NCBI GenBank assembly: GCA_038501625.1
Contig: JAZAYU010000002.1
Span: 18,466,053-18,530,052 of the forward strand
Source of the DNA: Corbicula japonica
Taxonomy: Eukaryota > Mollusca > Bivalvia > Venerida > Cyrenidae
Direction of reading: 5' to 3'
DNA length: 64,000 nt
The translations under genes and the position numbers were made by a program. Below the pieces are notes generated by a model. It was not told the DNA's origin. It saw only the letters and a list, made by a program, of their open reading frames with translations, and did no database searches. Shown one piece after another: positions 1 to 13,000 of this stretch (positions are counted from its first letter, which is position 1; each line of letters starts with the position of its first letter).

Positions 1-1559
1 TTATTGTTCGTTGTCGGAAATATCTTTGAGTAATAAGCCTAGCTGATAAGAAGCTGGAGAGAGGATTTAAGAATAGGTACAGACTCCAAATGTGACGTTC
101 TTCAACAGCCAATAAGAGGCCTCTAGGTTTTTATAGATAACGACTGAATAAGAGTCTATCCATAAATAACGACTGAGTAGCAGTCTAATTATCTAAATTA
201 TACGTTCCGTCTGGAACGTGATCTTTGCTTTACATCACTGTTAACCGGTGTTCAGGTAGAAAGCTCAAGTTTGGTCGATTATAATATGTCGGTCATCAGG
301 AAGACCGACAATAAAATGTTGAACATCGGTTAACAGCGGGATTGGAACGGATAAAACACGGACAAGAGCGAAACAGCAGTTTCTGTCACTTCTATACATG
401 AAAGTGTTCAAAGCTTATTAGAATGCTGACTGTTGTTGATGTTGTTATGGTTGTGGTGGATATGTTGTTGTGTGTTGTGGTAGAGTTTTTGTTATTGTTG
501 TTATTGTCGTATTGTTTAGGGGAAGGGTTGGTGGGGATGGAAAATTTATAACTAATTATCCAGGTTCTGGTATACTCAAACATGTTTGTATTCACCCTTG
601 AGTATTTATACCTCATGTCTAAAAATTACATTTTTTCCTGAGTTGGTAGAAATTGAAAGGACGGGGATATGACATCACGCATCATGCTGCATTACCAACA
701 TTCCTTTTCATTTATGCCTACTTTACGAATATAATGAAATTAATGCATGAATTGAATTGTTGGAGGTAGGAAACCAACCCCAGCCTGTCCCTAAGTTATT
801 GCTTGTTTAAGAATTTAAAGACTTAAAGAACAAAACAACACAAAAATGGCCAAACATTCATGTTCAAAACTCGTTTTATTTTTGCTTTAGGATCATTTGT
901 GTTTCAATAAACAAAGCTACCATACGTTTGTCTATTTATCCATATATGTAACTTTAACACTGTTTTACTACATGTACTATTATGTTGTAAAATATCTTGT
1001 TAGAATAAATTTTTGTCCAACGTATTCTCTTATTTCTTCAAGAGAAAATATTAGTATATATGTATATAATAAATACAGTGTCCCTTATACTTTAAGGCGC
1101 AATGTTAATAGCACAATATTGGACATTGGTTTGAAGTAGGATCCCAAGAACTGACACTGTATTCAATGCAAAAAAGAGTGAATACAGATCCGTTTCAGAC
1201 CACGTTGTCATGAACTACCGCTGCATTTCTAAAGTTAAAAACTCAAACTTTGAGTTGAATGTAAACAGAACAAGCGCCAGTCGGAAACGACTGCACGCTC
1301 GACTATTCTAAAAGTCAGACATATTTAAGCACATTTTAAACTGGGCTTCATTTAAACTGGAGAGTGATTCAGGAGTTTATGACACCCCCAACACACACAC
1401 ATGAACAAATGTTTCTTAATCCAAGTTAGGAAATCAATAAATTACACTAAATTTATTCTTGTAGGTTTTTAAGAGGGTTTACACAACCCAGCCCATACAC
1501 CCCTGATCCCACAACCATCAACCCACTATCCCTGCCCACCTATAGTGGTGTGGTGTGGT
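1..1559. other. Non-coding stretch with a small nested hairpin
   Basis: No convincing gene is seen. At 241-334 there is a nested hairpin: GTTAACCGGTGTTCA (240-254) pairs imperfectly with TGAACATCGGTTAAC (320-334), and inside it TGTCGGTC (287-294) pairs with GACCGACA (303-310). A second small hairpin, ACGTTCC/GGAACGT, lies at about 202-219. The short open frames here lack codon bias and recognisable domains. Confidence 0.5.
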
Positions 1560-1569
1560 GTAGTATAGT

Positions 1570-2518
1570 ATGGTATGCTGGTTGCTGTTGTTGGTGGTGG
1601 TGTTGTTATTGGTGTTGTTGCTGTTGGTGTTGTTGTTGTTGGTGGTGTTATTGTTGGTGTTGGTAGTGATGGTGTTGGTGGTGTTGTTGTTGTTGGTGGT
1701 GGTGTAATTGTTGTTTTTATTGGTGTTGTTGTTGGTGGTGGTGGTGTTGGTGTTGTTGTTGCTGTTGTTGGTGTTGTTGGTGGTGGTGTTATTGTTGGTG
1801 TTGGTAGTGATGGTGTTGTTGTTGGTGTTGTTGTTGGTGGTGATGTTGTTGTTGGTTGTCAGTGTTGTTGTTATTGTTGGTGTTGGTGGTAGTGTTGTTG
1901 GTGGTGGTGTTGCTGTTGTTGGTATTGTTGTTGTTAGTATTGGTAGTGATGGTGTTGTTGGTGGTGGTGTTGTTGTTGGTGGTGGTGGAAGTGTTGGTGT
2001 TGTTGTTGTTGGTGGTGGTGGTGGTGTTATTGGTGTTGTTGTTGTTGGTTATTGTTGATGTTGTTGTTATTGTTGTTGTTGGTGTTGTTGGTGGTGGTGT
2101 TGTTGTTGGTGTTTTTGTTGGTGGTGGTGTTGTTGTTGTTGTTGTAGGTTGTGGTGGTGTTGGTTGTTGGTGTTGTTGTTGGTGTTGATGTTGTTGTTGG
2201 TGGTGTTGGTGGTGGTGGTGTTGTTGTTGGTGGTGTTGTTAGTGGTGGTGTTCTTGTTGGTGTTGTTGTTGGTGGTGTTGTTGTTGGTGGTGTTGTTGAC
2301 AGTGTTGTTAATGTTGTTGTTGGTGGTGGTGGTGTTGTTATTTGTGTTGTTGTTGGTGTTGTTGTTGTTGGTGGTGGTGGTGGTAGTGATGGTGTTGTTG
2401 TTGGTGCTGGTGTTGTTATTGGTGTTGTTGTAACTGTCATTGGTGTTGTTGTTGGTGTTGGTGGTGGTGTTGTTGTTGTTGTTGGTGGTGGTAGTGGTGG
2501 AATGTGGTGGTGGGGAGG
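1570..2518. repeat. GGT/TTG trinucleotide microsatellite
   Basis: About 950 bases consist almost only of GGTGTTGTT-type trinucleotide permutations (GGT, GTT, TTG) with scattered substitutions. All three frames on the + strand stay open and read Val/Leu/Gly; the other strand reads Thr/Pro/Asn. This is a simple-sequence artefact and not a protein gene. The strand asymmetry is extreme: the + strand has almost no C. Confidence 0.95.
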
Positions 2519-2520
2519 GG

Positions 2521-2624
2521 GTACAGTACAGTACAGTAGATTAAGCATAGCATAGCATAGCATAGTACAGTACAGTACAGTACAGTACAGTACAGTACAG
2601 TACAGTACAGTACAATACAGTACA
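2521..2624. repeat. Pentanucleotide (ACAGT)n microsatellite
   Basis: ACAGT is repeated about 16 times, interrupted near 2540-2563 by AGCAT units (GCATAGCATAGCAT). It directly follows the GGT tract, so two unrelated simple repeats abut. Confidence 0.95.
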
Positions 2625-2739
2625 ATATATGCCCCCACCCACCCCACAATCACTCAACACTTTTAACCAAAGTATGTTAAGTACATCTGTTTTAAACCTT
2701 TTCTATAGCATTACATATGAAAAACCCTAACATTGAAAC

Positions 2740-3293
2740 TTAAACCATAATTTCTAAGTCTTCATTCCAATTTCTAAGTGAAAAAGGGCAAAAATTAAAT
2801 ATAAAAAAGCAAGGATGATTTATGGGCCTTTGAACATCAACCTGATGTATGATAAAATAAAGGTATACAAAGTTTTAAAGTTGTAGTTTTAATAGAATGA
2901 AAGTTATGAGCTTTCACCAGCTTGCACGCAAACGTTAACCTTAATTTCTAAGTCTAAAAAGGAAAATAATTTGATAAATATCAAAGAGTTATGGTTCTTG
3001 GCATACACAGCCAGGGTCATGATGGAGAACAAGTTTCAAAGCTATAGTACAAGAAGCATGAAAGTAACTAGCTTGCATGCAAACTTTAACCTGAAATTCT
3101 AAGTCGAAAAAGCTCCATAATTTGATCAAAATCAAAGAAAGAGTTATGGTTCTTGGCATACATAGTCAGGGTCATGATGGTGAACAAGTGTCTTAAGTTT
3201 CAAAGCTATAGTACAAGAAGTATGAAAGCAACTAGCTTGCACTCAAACTTTAAACATAAATTCTAAGTCAAACAAGCAAATTCGTTGAATTTA
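2740..3293. repeat. Left part of a ~176-bp tandem repeat array
   Basis: Units share TTCTAAGTC, a stretch reading GGTTCTTGGCATACA and a stretch reading CAAACTTTAACC. The array resumes at 5797 after an inserted element, and its left units are more diverged than its right units. Confidence 0.75.
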
Positions 3294-5796
3294 TATCCCC
3301 CGCCGAGTACTGGTTATTACTAACACAACAGCTGAAGTCATAGGGCTTTATTTAGATATTTATTATGGATGGCAAAATAGGTGAAAAAAAACTTCAGATG
3401 GTGAAAAGGGTTGGGCAGCTCACCAGAATATAAAAACGAGACAAAAAGTCTTCAAGTTGTTGAAATGAAGAATGCAGTAGTAAAAATATAGTGCTGTATT
3501 TAAAAGAAATCTATGCAGAAGTTGCATAGAAGTAGCATATAAACGAATACTACTCTATATGCATAGTGCATAACTTATCAAAGGGCCATAACTCTGTGTT
3601 AAGCGGTCAGACCAGAACAGGACAACAATATGGGCATCTTGTCTTGGTATTGATGGTTTCCATAGATTCCTGCTGAGAAATAGCAAGGAAACAAATACTG
3701 CTCTACAAGCAAAATGCATAACTTATCAAAGGGCTATAACTCTGTGTTAAAGGATCTGACTGAATCAAGATGCCAATATGTGCGTCTCCTCTTGGTATTG
3801 ATGGTTCCCAGAAAGTTTCATTAAAATCCATCCAGTAGTTGCAGAGAAATAGCGTGGAAACAAATTCTGCTCTATTTGCATAAGGTATAAGTTATCAAAG
3901 GGCAATAACTCTGTGTTAAACAGTCTGACCGGAACAAGATGACAAAATGGGCATCTCGTCTCAGTATTGATGTTTCCCAGAAAGTTTCATTTCAATCCAT
4001 CGAGAAGTTGAAAAGAAAAATAGCGGAAACAAATACTGCTCTATTATGCATAAGTCATCAAAGGGCAATAACTCTGTGTTAAACAGTCTGACTGGAACAA
4101 GACAACAATATACACATCTCTTCTTGGTATTGATGGTTCTCAGAAAGATTAATTGAAATCCATCCAGTAGTTGCAGAGAAATAGAGGAAAAGAATACTGT
4201 TCTATAATATGCATAATGCATAAGTTATCAAAGGGCCATAACTGTGTTAAATAGTCTGACAGGAACAACAGGATGATATGCACATTTCCTCTTGGTATAG
4301 ATGTTTTCAAGAAAGTTTCATTGAAATCCATCCAAAAGTTGCAGAGAAATAGCGCGGAAATAAATACTGCTATATATGCATAATGCATAAGTTATCAAAG
4401 GGCAATAACTCTGTGTTAAACAGTCTGACTGGAACAAGACCATGACATGCGCATCTCTTCTTGGTATTGATGTTTTCCAGAAAGTTTCATTGAAATCCAT
4501 TCAGTAGTTGCAGAGCAATAGCATGGAAATGAATACTGCTATATATGCATAATGCATAAGTTATCAAAGGGCCATAACTCTGTGTTCAACAGTCTGACTG
4601 GAACAAAATGACAATATGCTCATCTCCTCTTTGTATTAATGGTTCTCAGAAAGATTCATTGAAACCCATCCGCTAGTTACAGAGAAATAGCGCGGAAACG
4701 AATACTGCTCAATATGCATAATGCATAAGTAATCAAAGGACAATAACTCTGTGTTAAATGATCTGACCGAAACAAGACAATGATATGCGCATCTCCTCTT
4801 GGTATAGATGGTTTTCTGCAAGTTTCATTGAAACCCATCCGCTAGTTACAGAGAAATAGCGCGGAACAAATACTGCTCTATATGCATAATGCATAAGTTA
4901 ATGAAGGGCAATTACTCTGTGTTAAATGGTCTGACCGAAACAAGACAAAGATATGCGCAACTCCTCTTTGTATAGATGGTTTTCAGCAAGTTTCATTGAA
5001 ATCCATTCAGTAGTTGCAGAGAAATAGCGCGGAAACGAACACTGCTCTATATGCATAATGCATAAGTTATCAAACGGCAATAACTCTGTGTTAAATGGTC
5101 TGACTGGAACAAGACAACGATATGCGCATCTCCTCTTGGTATTGATGGTTCTCAGAAAGATTCGTTGAAATCCATCCAGTGGTTGCAGAGAAATAGCTCG
5201 GAAACAAATACTGCCCTATATACATAATGCATAAGATATCAAAGGGCCATAACTCTGTGTTAAATGGTCTGACCGAAACAAGACAACGATATGCGCATCT
5301 CCTCTTGGTATAGATAGTTTGCAGCAAGTTTCATTGAAATCCATTCAGTAGTTGCAGAGAAATAACGTGGAAACGAATACTGCCCTATATACATAATGCA
5401 TAAGTTATCAAAGGGCCATAACTCTGTGTTAAATGGTCTGACCGAAACAAGACAACGATATGCGCATCTCCTCTTGGTACTGATACTTCCTACAGAGTTT
5501 CGTTAAAATCCATCCAGTGGTTGCAGAGAAATAGCCCGGAAACGAATACTGCCCTATATACATAATGCATAAGTTATCAAAGGGCCATAACTCTGTGTTA
5601 AATCGTCTGACCGGAACAAGACGATGATATGCGCATCTCCTCTTGGTACTGATACTTCCCAAAGAGTTTCGTTGAAATCCATCCAGTGGTTGCAGAGAAA
5701 TAGCCCGGAAACGAAATTCGGACGGACACCGTGACACCGTGACGGACGGACAACGCCAAAACAATATCCCCCTCCCGATTTCATCGGCGGGGGATA
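3294..5796. mobile_element. Non-autonomous element with perfect 13-bp terminal inverted repeats
   Basis: The left end is TATCCCCCGCCGA (3294-3306) and the right end is its exact reverse complement TCGGCGGGGGATA (5784-5796). Between them are about 13 tandem units of about 168 bp. Each unit carries a form of ATAACTCTGTGTTAAA (near 3588, 3737, 3907, 4068, 4243, 4405, 4575, 4745, 5083, 5252, 5422 and 5590) and CCATCCAGTAGTTGCAGAG. A GACGGACACCGTGAC tail lies just inside the right end. If the ends are trimmed to TCCCCC...GGGGGA, a TA flanks each side, as in TA-targeting elements, but the superfamily is not established. No transposase is present. Short open frames on the - strand in each unit are by-products of the repeat. 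Confidence 0.8.
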
Positions 5797-6690
5797 AAAA
5801 GGGCCACAATTTAATCAAAATCAATGAAAGAGTTATGGTTCTTGGCATAGGTAGTCAGGGTCATGATGGTGAACAAGTGTCTTAAGCTATAGTACAAGAA
5901 CTATGAAAGTAAATAACTTGCACTCAAACTTTAACCTGAAATTCTAAGTCGAAAAATGGCCATAATTTGAACAAAATGGAAGTTATAGTTATGGTTCTTG
6001 GCATACACACTCGGGATATGATAATGAACAAGTGTTGAAAGTTTCAAAGCTGTAGTATAAGTAGTATGGAAGTTATGGGTTTGTACACTAGCTTGCACGC
6101 AAACTTTAACCTGAAATTCTAAGTCGAAAAAGGGCCATAATTTGATCAAAATGAAAGTTAGAGTTATGGTTCTTGGCATACACACTCGGGACATGATGAT
6201 AAACAAGTATGCCAAGTTTCAAAGCTGTAGTATTAGTAGTATTGAAGTTATGAGTTTGTACAGTAGCTTGCAAGCAAACTTTAACCTTAAATTCTAAGTC
6301 GAAAAAGGGCCATTATTTGATTAAAATGAAAGTTAGAGTTATGGTTCTTGGCATACATACTCGGGACATGATGATGAACAAGTGTGCCAAGTTTCAAAGA
6401 TGTACTATTAGTAGTATTGAAGTTATGAGTTTGTTCAGTAGCTTGCATGCAAACTTTAACCTGAAATTCTAAGTCGAAAAAGGGCCATAATTTGATTAAA
6501 ATGAAAGTTAGAATTATGGTTCTTGGCATACGCACTCGGGACATGATGATGAACAAGTGTGCCAAGTTTCAAAGCTGTAGCTATAGTAGTTTTTAAGATA
6601 TAGGTAGGTTCCACGCAAACTTTAACCAAAGCGGGACGGCGAGTGAGTAGAATAGCTCGACATATTCTTCGAATAGTCGAGCTAAAAAGC
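5797..6690. repeat. Right part of the ~176-bp tandem array with its terminal tail
   Basis: TTCTAAGTCGAAAAA recurs near 5942, 6117, 6293 and 6468. The array ends in GAGTGAGTAGAATAGC followed by CGAATAGTCGAGCT (about 6640-6682). The same tail motif recurs, inverted, near 21,137-21,175 and 25,775-25,813, so it marks an end shared by several repeat copies. Confidence 0.8.
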
Positions 6691-9600
6691 TAAGACACAT
6701 AATTAAAACGGTAACAATCAACAAGACCAGAAAAACGAGAATAATAGAAAATAAAAGAGGTTGTAATTTTATTCCTTGGGAGGATAACAACAGGCAAATA
6801 TGCCATGGAGATAAGATGCCACTATAGTAGAGGAACCTAAAGTACAAAATAATTAATAAGAATTCTTAATGATTACATGGGAAACTTTCATATTAAGAAA
6901 TATCTTGCCGAACATCCCAACAGTATCACTGGTGACATTCTATAAGATTTTACTTAAGAAAATTTATTTGACAAACTACATAAAGTAGAAACGTGTGCCT
7001 TTGTTCAAAATACCAAACTATCGCCTTCAAACTGCACAACGAAAATTAGGGTTCGAGGTATCTCCAAACTCAGAAACATTTTTACAAAATGAAGTACAGT
7101 TGAAATAGATGAAATAGATGGAAAGGGAACTTTGAAAGCCATCGAACACGACAAATAAATTATTATTATGAAAATATTGCAGTCTCAGTTTGATTAAGCC
7201 TGTTCATGGACTGAAATGGAAATGCACATTACTGCCCACGCTGCCTAGCCCCGGGTTGAGTGCAACTCAATATTTACACCAATACACAGTTTAATTCTGA
7301 TCCATCCCAAACGATGAGAACATTGAGATTTCCAGAGACGGAGAGATAGATAGTGGTGTACTCAAAATAGAAGATTGTCACTTTTACAAACAATCAGGAA
7401 AAGAAGATGATAGTAAGCGAATCAGTTGTCTCAGAAAAGTCTCGAAGAATTACAGAAAGAAGTAAATACCTTCAATCTTTTCGTCAGCATAATTTATAAT
7501 CAATATACTGGTGAATGCAAGTTGAAAGAAAATCTAACATATACGAGATCGTATGAATTTTGCGAAAATCACTCTAAAAAAGTGAAATATGCATATCAGG
7601 AATCGCATTACTCACAAAACACAGGAAGAGAGAGAGCATGTTTGTTATAAGTACGTCAATTCAAATAAGACGCCACAAAGAATTAGCGAAAAAGAGAACC
7701 AAAGACATGCAAATCTGCCGATGAAATACAGTCAGCCTACTGTATTGCTACACAAGTGACCTTATATTCCATGTCAAAAAAAATAAATATAATTTTTACA
7801 TTTACGTTAACAAAGTTCCAAATATTACCATTTAATTAAAACATTCAGCATTTTGGGAGAGTTTTATGTGTTTAAGTCGCATTATTCTCATGATCATATT
7901 AAAGGCTTGCCTTTAATTATCAAATTACTTTTTAATTTTTATTTCAAGTAAACAGACAAAACATGTCAAGTGTATGGAACAGAACTACATGCTTTGGTTA
8001 TCGAACAAGTAACAATACAATTTTATGTCATGGTCATGAAACAGAACCACGTCATTAATATTTAAAAATAGTTTTATCAAAGTTGTTTTCCGCCTGGGAA
8101 TCAAGTCGGCTTTTTAATTTTGCATTGCTGTTTTCTTTGTAGGCTCTTTGCCATGTCTTTTTTTCTCTGTTTCAATGTTGTCGCTTGTCCCTTTTCTCTG
8201 CTTTGCTTAGCCTTTTCTTTGGCGTGTTTCTTCTCATCGGAACTGTGAAGACAAGTATTGGAGGCATGAATACAATCTACTATATCCGTTATCGCTGACA
8301 TTATCTTGAACATCTTGGTCGGCCTGAGCTTCTAAGCACCAGGAATGATTTTTTCGGTCCATATTCTGTGATGAATAATAACAAATTATCGAGATGATCC
8401 ATGATATATTTAAGCTTACTTGATAGAAATTACACGCGAGTACGTCGTATGAGACAAGTAACTACATGTAATACTTGTACATTTTATCAGTTGTATTAAA
8501 CTCGTCTTATGCATATACCATGCTTTCACATGAACTCCTTGTTAGTCTATATCGTCCAACTACAAAACGTAAATGACTTGATCGTGAATCAAATCATTTT
8601 CCTTATCGTGTCCATATTTCGTCCAAGAGAAAACAATCCCAAATTATCAAATACACCAGAAAGAATGCTCGCTTAATAGTTTAATACATTTATAAGAAAC
8701 GAAAATCGAAAATCAATGTCTCATTGTAAGCGATTATTATATAAAAAAGGGTTTATCAGTAATACATAATTATCTCCTCAAGTGATTTTCATCGAAACAA
8801 AGTCAAAGGGTTGACTATGAAAATCCGCAACTATGAGGGAAACTAAGGTACCAATGAAAAAGGCATTCAAATACAAATATGATAGGATTTATCTCGAAAA
8901 GTATTATGTGATGTGGGCACTACTATAGCTTAAAGGCTGTACTTATCATGAACTATTGACCCCCATTATCCGTTCGACATACCAAAACCAAACCCACTTG
9001 ATTTCTTTCGGTGTTCCCGGCCATCTCCGTCTCACACCAAACTCTAATTGAGTTTAGACAAAATGAGTTTACAACGAAATTTACCTGTATACCCCTTCCT
9101 CCGACCGCCATCCCTTCCTCTAAAATATGATAATTTAAAAAACGAATTGAAAACGAATTAAAAAAGAACACTCGCATCCTCCCTCGAAACCATTCTCCCG
9201 TCTCCTCCCAACTTCTTTTTACACGATTTCTTCTGTTTATAATAAATGTGAGGAAAAAAGTATTTATAACACTTATGATGAAGATGAGTACCCCAATCAC
9301 ACCCCTGACCCCGCCCCTCTCCACATAAAATATGTTGTCTGTTGATTTGACTTTTTGACGAAAAAGAAGCACCCCACCCCACACAATCCCCTAGAAGACA
9401 GTTGGTGTAAATATAATATTTTTTGAAAGAGGAGGACCAATACCACCGCTCTCAACAAAAAAAATTAACGTTTGTTAGTTTGAGTTTAGCAATAAAAAGA
9501 GATTATGTTGAATTTCCATACAAACGGCTGACCGGGGGCAGTTGTGCTTATTCTTAGCTCAAAGTCAGCAAACTTCTGAGGGTGCCTTATCCCATTAAAG

Positions 9601-9897
9601 GTCGTTGGTTTGGGTTTAGAAATGTCACTGCTCACTTTTAAGTCATAAGTTACTTCAATATAACATAAAACCAGATAATAAAGGGATATACACACATTGA
9701 GGATACAGGTATTTATATTTGACACTAGCACATAATACGGTAGAATTCAAATTTCTGTGTCCGAAACTTGAGTGAATGCTCATGTCTGGAAAGTAACCCC
9801 AGAAACTGCAAATTAAATTTTAGAACAAACCTCATGAAAAAGAAAATGAATGCGGTAACTTCAACATTTCAACATTCGACAATTCTTCTTCTTAATG
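6691..9897. other. Gene-poor stretch with dispersed repeat fragments
   Basis: No reliable gene is seen. A repeat of about 150 bp at 7121-7275 recurs near 55.5, 57.7 and 61.2 kb. The stretch 7586-7700 recurs at 46,806-46,960, both having CATATCAGGAATCGC and CATGTTTGTTATAA. A Lys-rich 70-residue open frame at 8101-8313 (-) has no recognisable domain. Confidence 0.5.
7121..7275 (-). repeat. Dispersed ~150-bp repeat, copy 1 of 4
   Basis: It shares GAAAGCCATCGAACAC, AAGCCTGTTCATGG, a run containing ACTGCCCACG, and CCCCGGGTTGAG with copies near 55,500-55,605 (same orientation), 57,704-57,848 and 61,185-61,330 (both opposite). It is probably SINE-like or MITE-like. Confidence 0.7.
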
Positions 9898-10086
9898 CAT
9901 TCTGAAAAAAGGAACACAATTATGACGTCATTCTGAAAAAAGGAACACAATTTTGACGTCATTCTGAAAAAAAGGAACACAATTAAAGACGTCATTCTGA
10001 AAAAAGGAACACAATTATGACGTCATTCTGAAAAAGGAACACAATTATGACGTCATTCTGAAAAAAGGAACAAAATTATGACGTCG
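9898..10086. repeat. 31-bp minisatellite, six copies, with CRE palindromes
   Basis: The unit is TTCTGAAAAAAGGAACAC followed by AATTATGACGTCA. Four copies contain the perfect CRE palindrome TGACGTCA (9923-9930, 9954-9961, 10018-10025, 10048-10055). One copy has AGACGTCA (about 9987-9994) and the last has TGACGTCG (10079-10086). Unit length varies by one or two bases in the A-run. Confidence 0.95.
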
Positions 10087-13000
10087 GCTCTAAGCAAGGA
10101 AGAGTGGGTGGGTGGAAGAAATAGAAATTCTCAACATACGATGTCAGCTATTCAACACCAATAAACAAAATTATGAACAGACAACTTTCATGTATCGTCG
10201 AATGGAATCACTAGATGCGGTTAATAAAAAAATAATGTAGGACCGAAAACGTGTTGATTTGATATTCAGACTAGCTCTTAAACATCTCGTATCGATGTAA
10301 ATCATGAAACATTAAACTCTCTTAACGGCTTGAGTAAATTAATCATTACATGTTACTTTACAATATTAATTAAACAATTCAAACGTAGGATAGAGATATT
10401 AAGATTAGATTCTTAATGTTGAAATATTAAAAACTCGCCAATTCCAACGAAACATATAAATCAAATAAACCATACATACTTATTTATTCCAAAATCGGTT
10501 GTTAGGAGTTTGGAAACCCTTATTTCGTCCAAAACCATTCCTCGGCATTCGATCAGTCCAACATTTCCCAAAAAGACACTTTGGATTTTTACTGCATACC
10601 TTTCCAACGTCTCATTCTAGAATACATTTGTTCTGGAACAAATTCTGTAAAACAACAAAAAAACATTAATAGAAACAGACCCATAACCGAGAAAAAGGTC
10701 TACGCCACAAATCTGTCCCTTGAAGCCCAACGCCAACAAACAAAAACAATTGCACAACCTTTTCGACCTATCATGGGCAATTTCACAAAAAAATAAACAA
10801 CGTTTTTAATCAATTACGGTCGAAAATCATTCTCAAAGAGGCACGGCCTTTCCAATCAATCAGTCAAAAAACACAATCAAATCATAACGTATAGTTCATC
10901 TACCAAATTACCAAATCTAAAAATATAATCTGTCCCCAACAAACAAAACATGCTTGCGAGATGCAAAGAAAATAGTTCCTATATAATGCCTCTTGCTTTG
11001 AAAGATGATTTGCATTCCAGCATAATGTATGGTATATGAAAGCAACATCAAAAACACAATAAATTGACAAAGCAAGACCCACCAGTTTTTAAAACGTCAG
11101 AGTAAAGGTAGAGAGTTGTGGTCAATTGAAACGGCATATTATTGGCATATTTCAAACAAAATGTGCAAACAATGGTGGCCAAACAAAATGCGTATGGATG
11201 TTTATACTATTATAGCTAATTTGGCGAAAATGTTCTTTACTAATTTTATGTTGGTTTGCTGTCGAATAAATAAAAAAATAAGAAAAATAAATGGCACCAT
11301 GTACAAGGACATACGATTGGTGTTTCTAAGACTCAGTTCCCAAGCATGTTAGAATATTTGAACAAATGTTTTTAAACTATAATAAACTATGGCAATAACA
11401 TTTTGGGAACATTGTCAATGAACACAATAACAAATAGATATTGAAGAAAACAACACAAATACATACGTGTAATCAGTTTATTAAGTAACAACATTTCATT
11501 CAATAAATATTTTAATGTGAAAAAAACAGCAACAACAACAACCATCAGACTGAATTTCGTAAGCGTTGTGATGGTCACATTCTTCCGTAAGAAAATTAGC
11601 GGACAAACTGGACTTGATGGCCAGTACGGAACTTTCCCGTCGGCCTACAAGAAATCATATGATTTAAGCTTTTATGTACATGCATCAGCACAAACGGATG
11701 ATAAAAAGCCAATGGATTTGCCAGACCAATTAAACGAGAGCCCATCAACTTTCTCCGAACTAGGCGTCCGAAGTTTAATTTAAATCATATAACCGGTGTC
11801 CTGGCTATTGTTTAATTAATCTGTGCGTGGACAAATAATGATTTACTTTCTGTGGTATCATTTAAGGGGATGCAAACGTGCACATTGGATTTGGTTATAC
11901 ACAAACTTTGAAGAATTGGGTAATTTTCAAAATAAAAATTGCATCATATCATTACAACACAAAACAGAATAATGTGTTGCATAACAATATATTGGGAAAA
12001 AACAACACAACAATAGATATAAACACAGGTGAAATTTACATGTCAAAATATTTAGTATCAAATATTTATACTGGAGATATCGTTAGCAAAATTAACATGT
12101 GCAGACGCTGATAAATATATCCAAAACATAACATGCTGTAGAGATAATACCGAAATGAAAAGCAAACTTTAAGAAATTCAATAAAGACCCTTGATTTACA
12201 GACGTAAAACTATCAAGAATGCTGAAATCGGAGGTAACCACGCGACCACACCATGACAACGCCATCCCGGCCCCCTGTTTTGATGCCCCTTTTCTTATCA
12301 TCAAGCAACGTCAGAGCTCTAAAATTTAATGCACAGTACAAAACGATATATGTCAAGGCTATACATGTCTTTCTTCATTATCATGTATGTTTGTCGTCTT
12401 ATTTTAATGAGATAATGCATATAACACATTAAATTAAGAAATATGAATTTGTGTGTGTTAGCTTAGTTTAGTGAACAGAAACCCATTCTCACATACCAAC
12501 CACGGATCGCTCGAACTACCGGTGGCTCGAACAAAATCTGCGGTACCGTGAAATTCGAGCCATCGAAGTTCGACTGTATATAACTCAAAACCCAAAGTTT
12601 TTACCAGGTATATGTTACTCTACAAATTGTTCGGCAATTCCACTGTTTATAAACCGATTGTATCATCTGCCGGATATAGCGAGGTGATTGCATGGCTGCG
12701 ATATAAACAATTCGTAAATAACACAGTGAAAATGGAATTATTAGGATCATTTTAAGTACCTTCAACAAAAACAAGTAAGTTATATATTGTATAGTCATTA
12801 TTGGTTGTAATACAGTTTGTTTTGCGCATATATAGTGATAAAAACTTTCAAAATTGCATTTAATCACAAGAAGGTCTGGCAAATGACCCTCATGATTGTA
12901 TCAAAATACTGTTATTCTCAACAAATAAACGCTCTGATGCAAGAATACATACTAGTTATATGACTCTATGACATTAATATAAAGATTATTACATTACAAT

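Noticed and set aside
1575..2653. Long open frames rich in Val/Leu/Gly (+) or Thr/Pro/Asn (-)
   Set aside because: They come from the trinucleotide microsatellite; every frame stays open and no domain is present.
3961..5848. Several similar - strand open frames of 60-139 residues
   Set aside because: They repeat with the ~168-bp tandem unit and are interrupted differently in each copy; there is no sign of a coding gene.
2740..6690. CRISPR-like appearance of regularly spaced repeats
   Set aside because: The units are long, diverged and without unique spacers, and the genome is clearly eukaryotic; these are ordinary tandem repeats.
8101..8313. A 70-residue Lys-rich frame on the - strand
   Set aside because: Low complexity, no neighbour, no domain and no splice context.
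11517..11783. An 88-residue frame reading SGQTGLDGQYGTFPSAY in its middle
   Set aside because: It looks slightly protein-like but has no homologue I recognise and no splice signals that make a gene.
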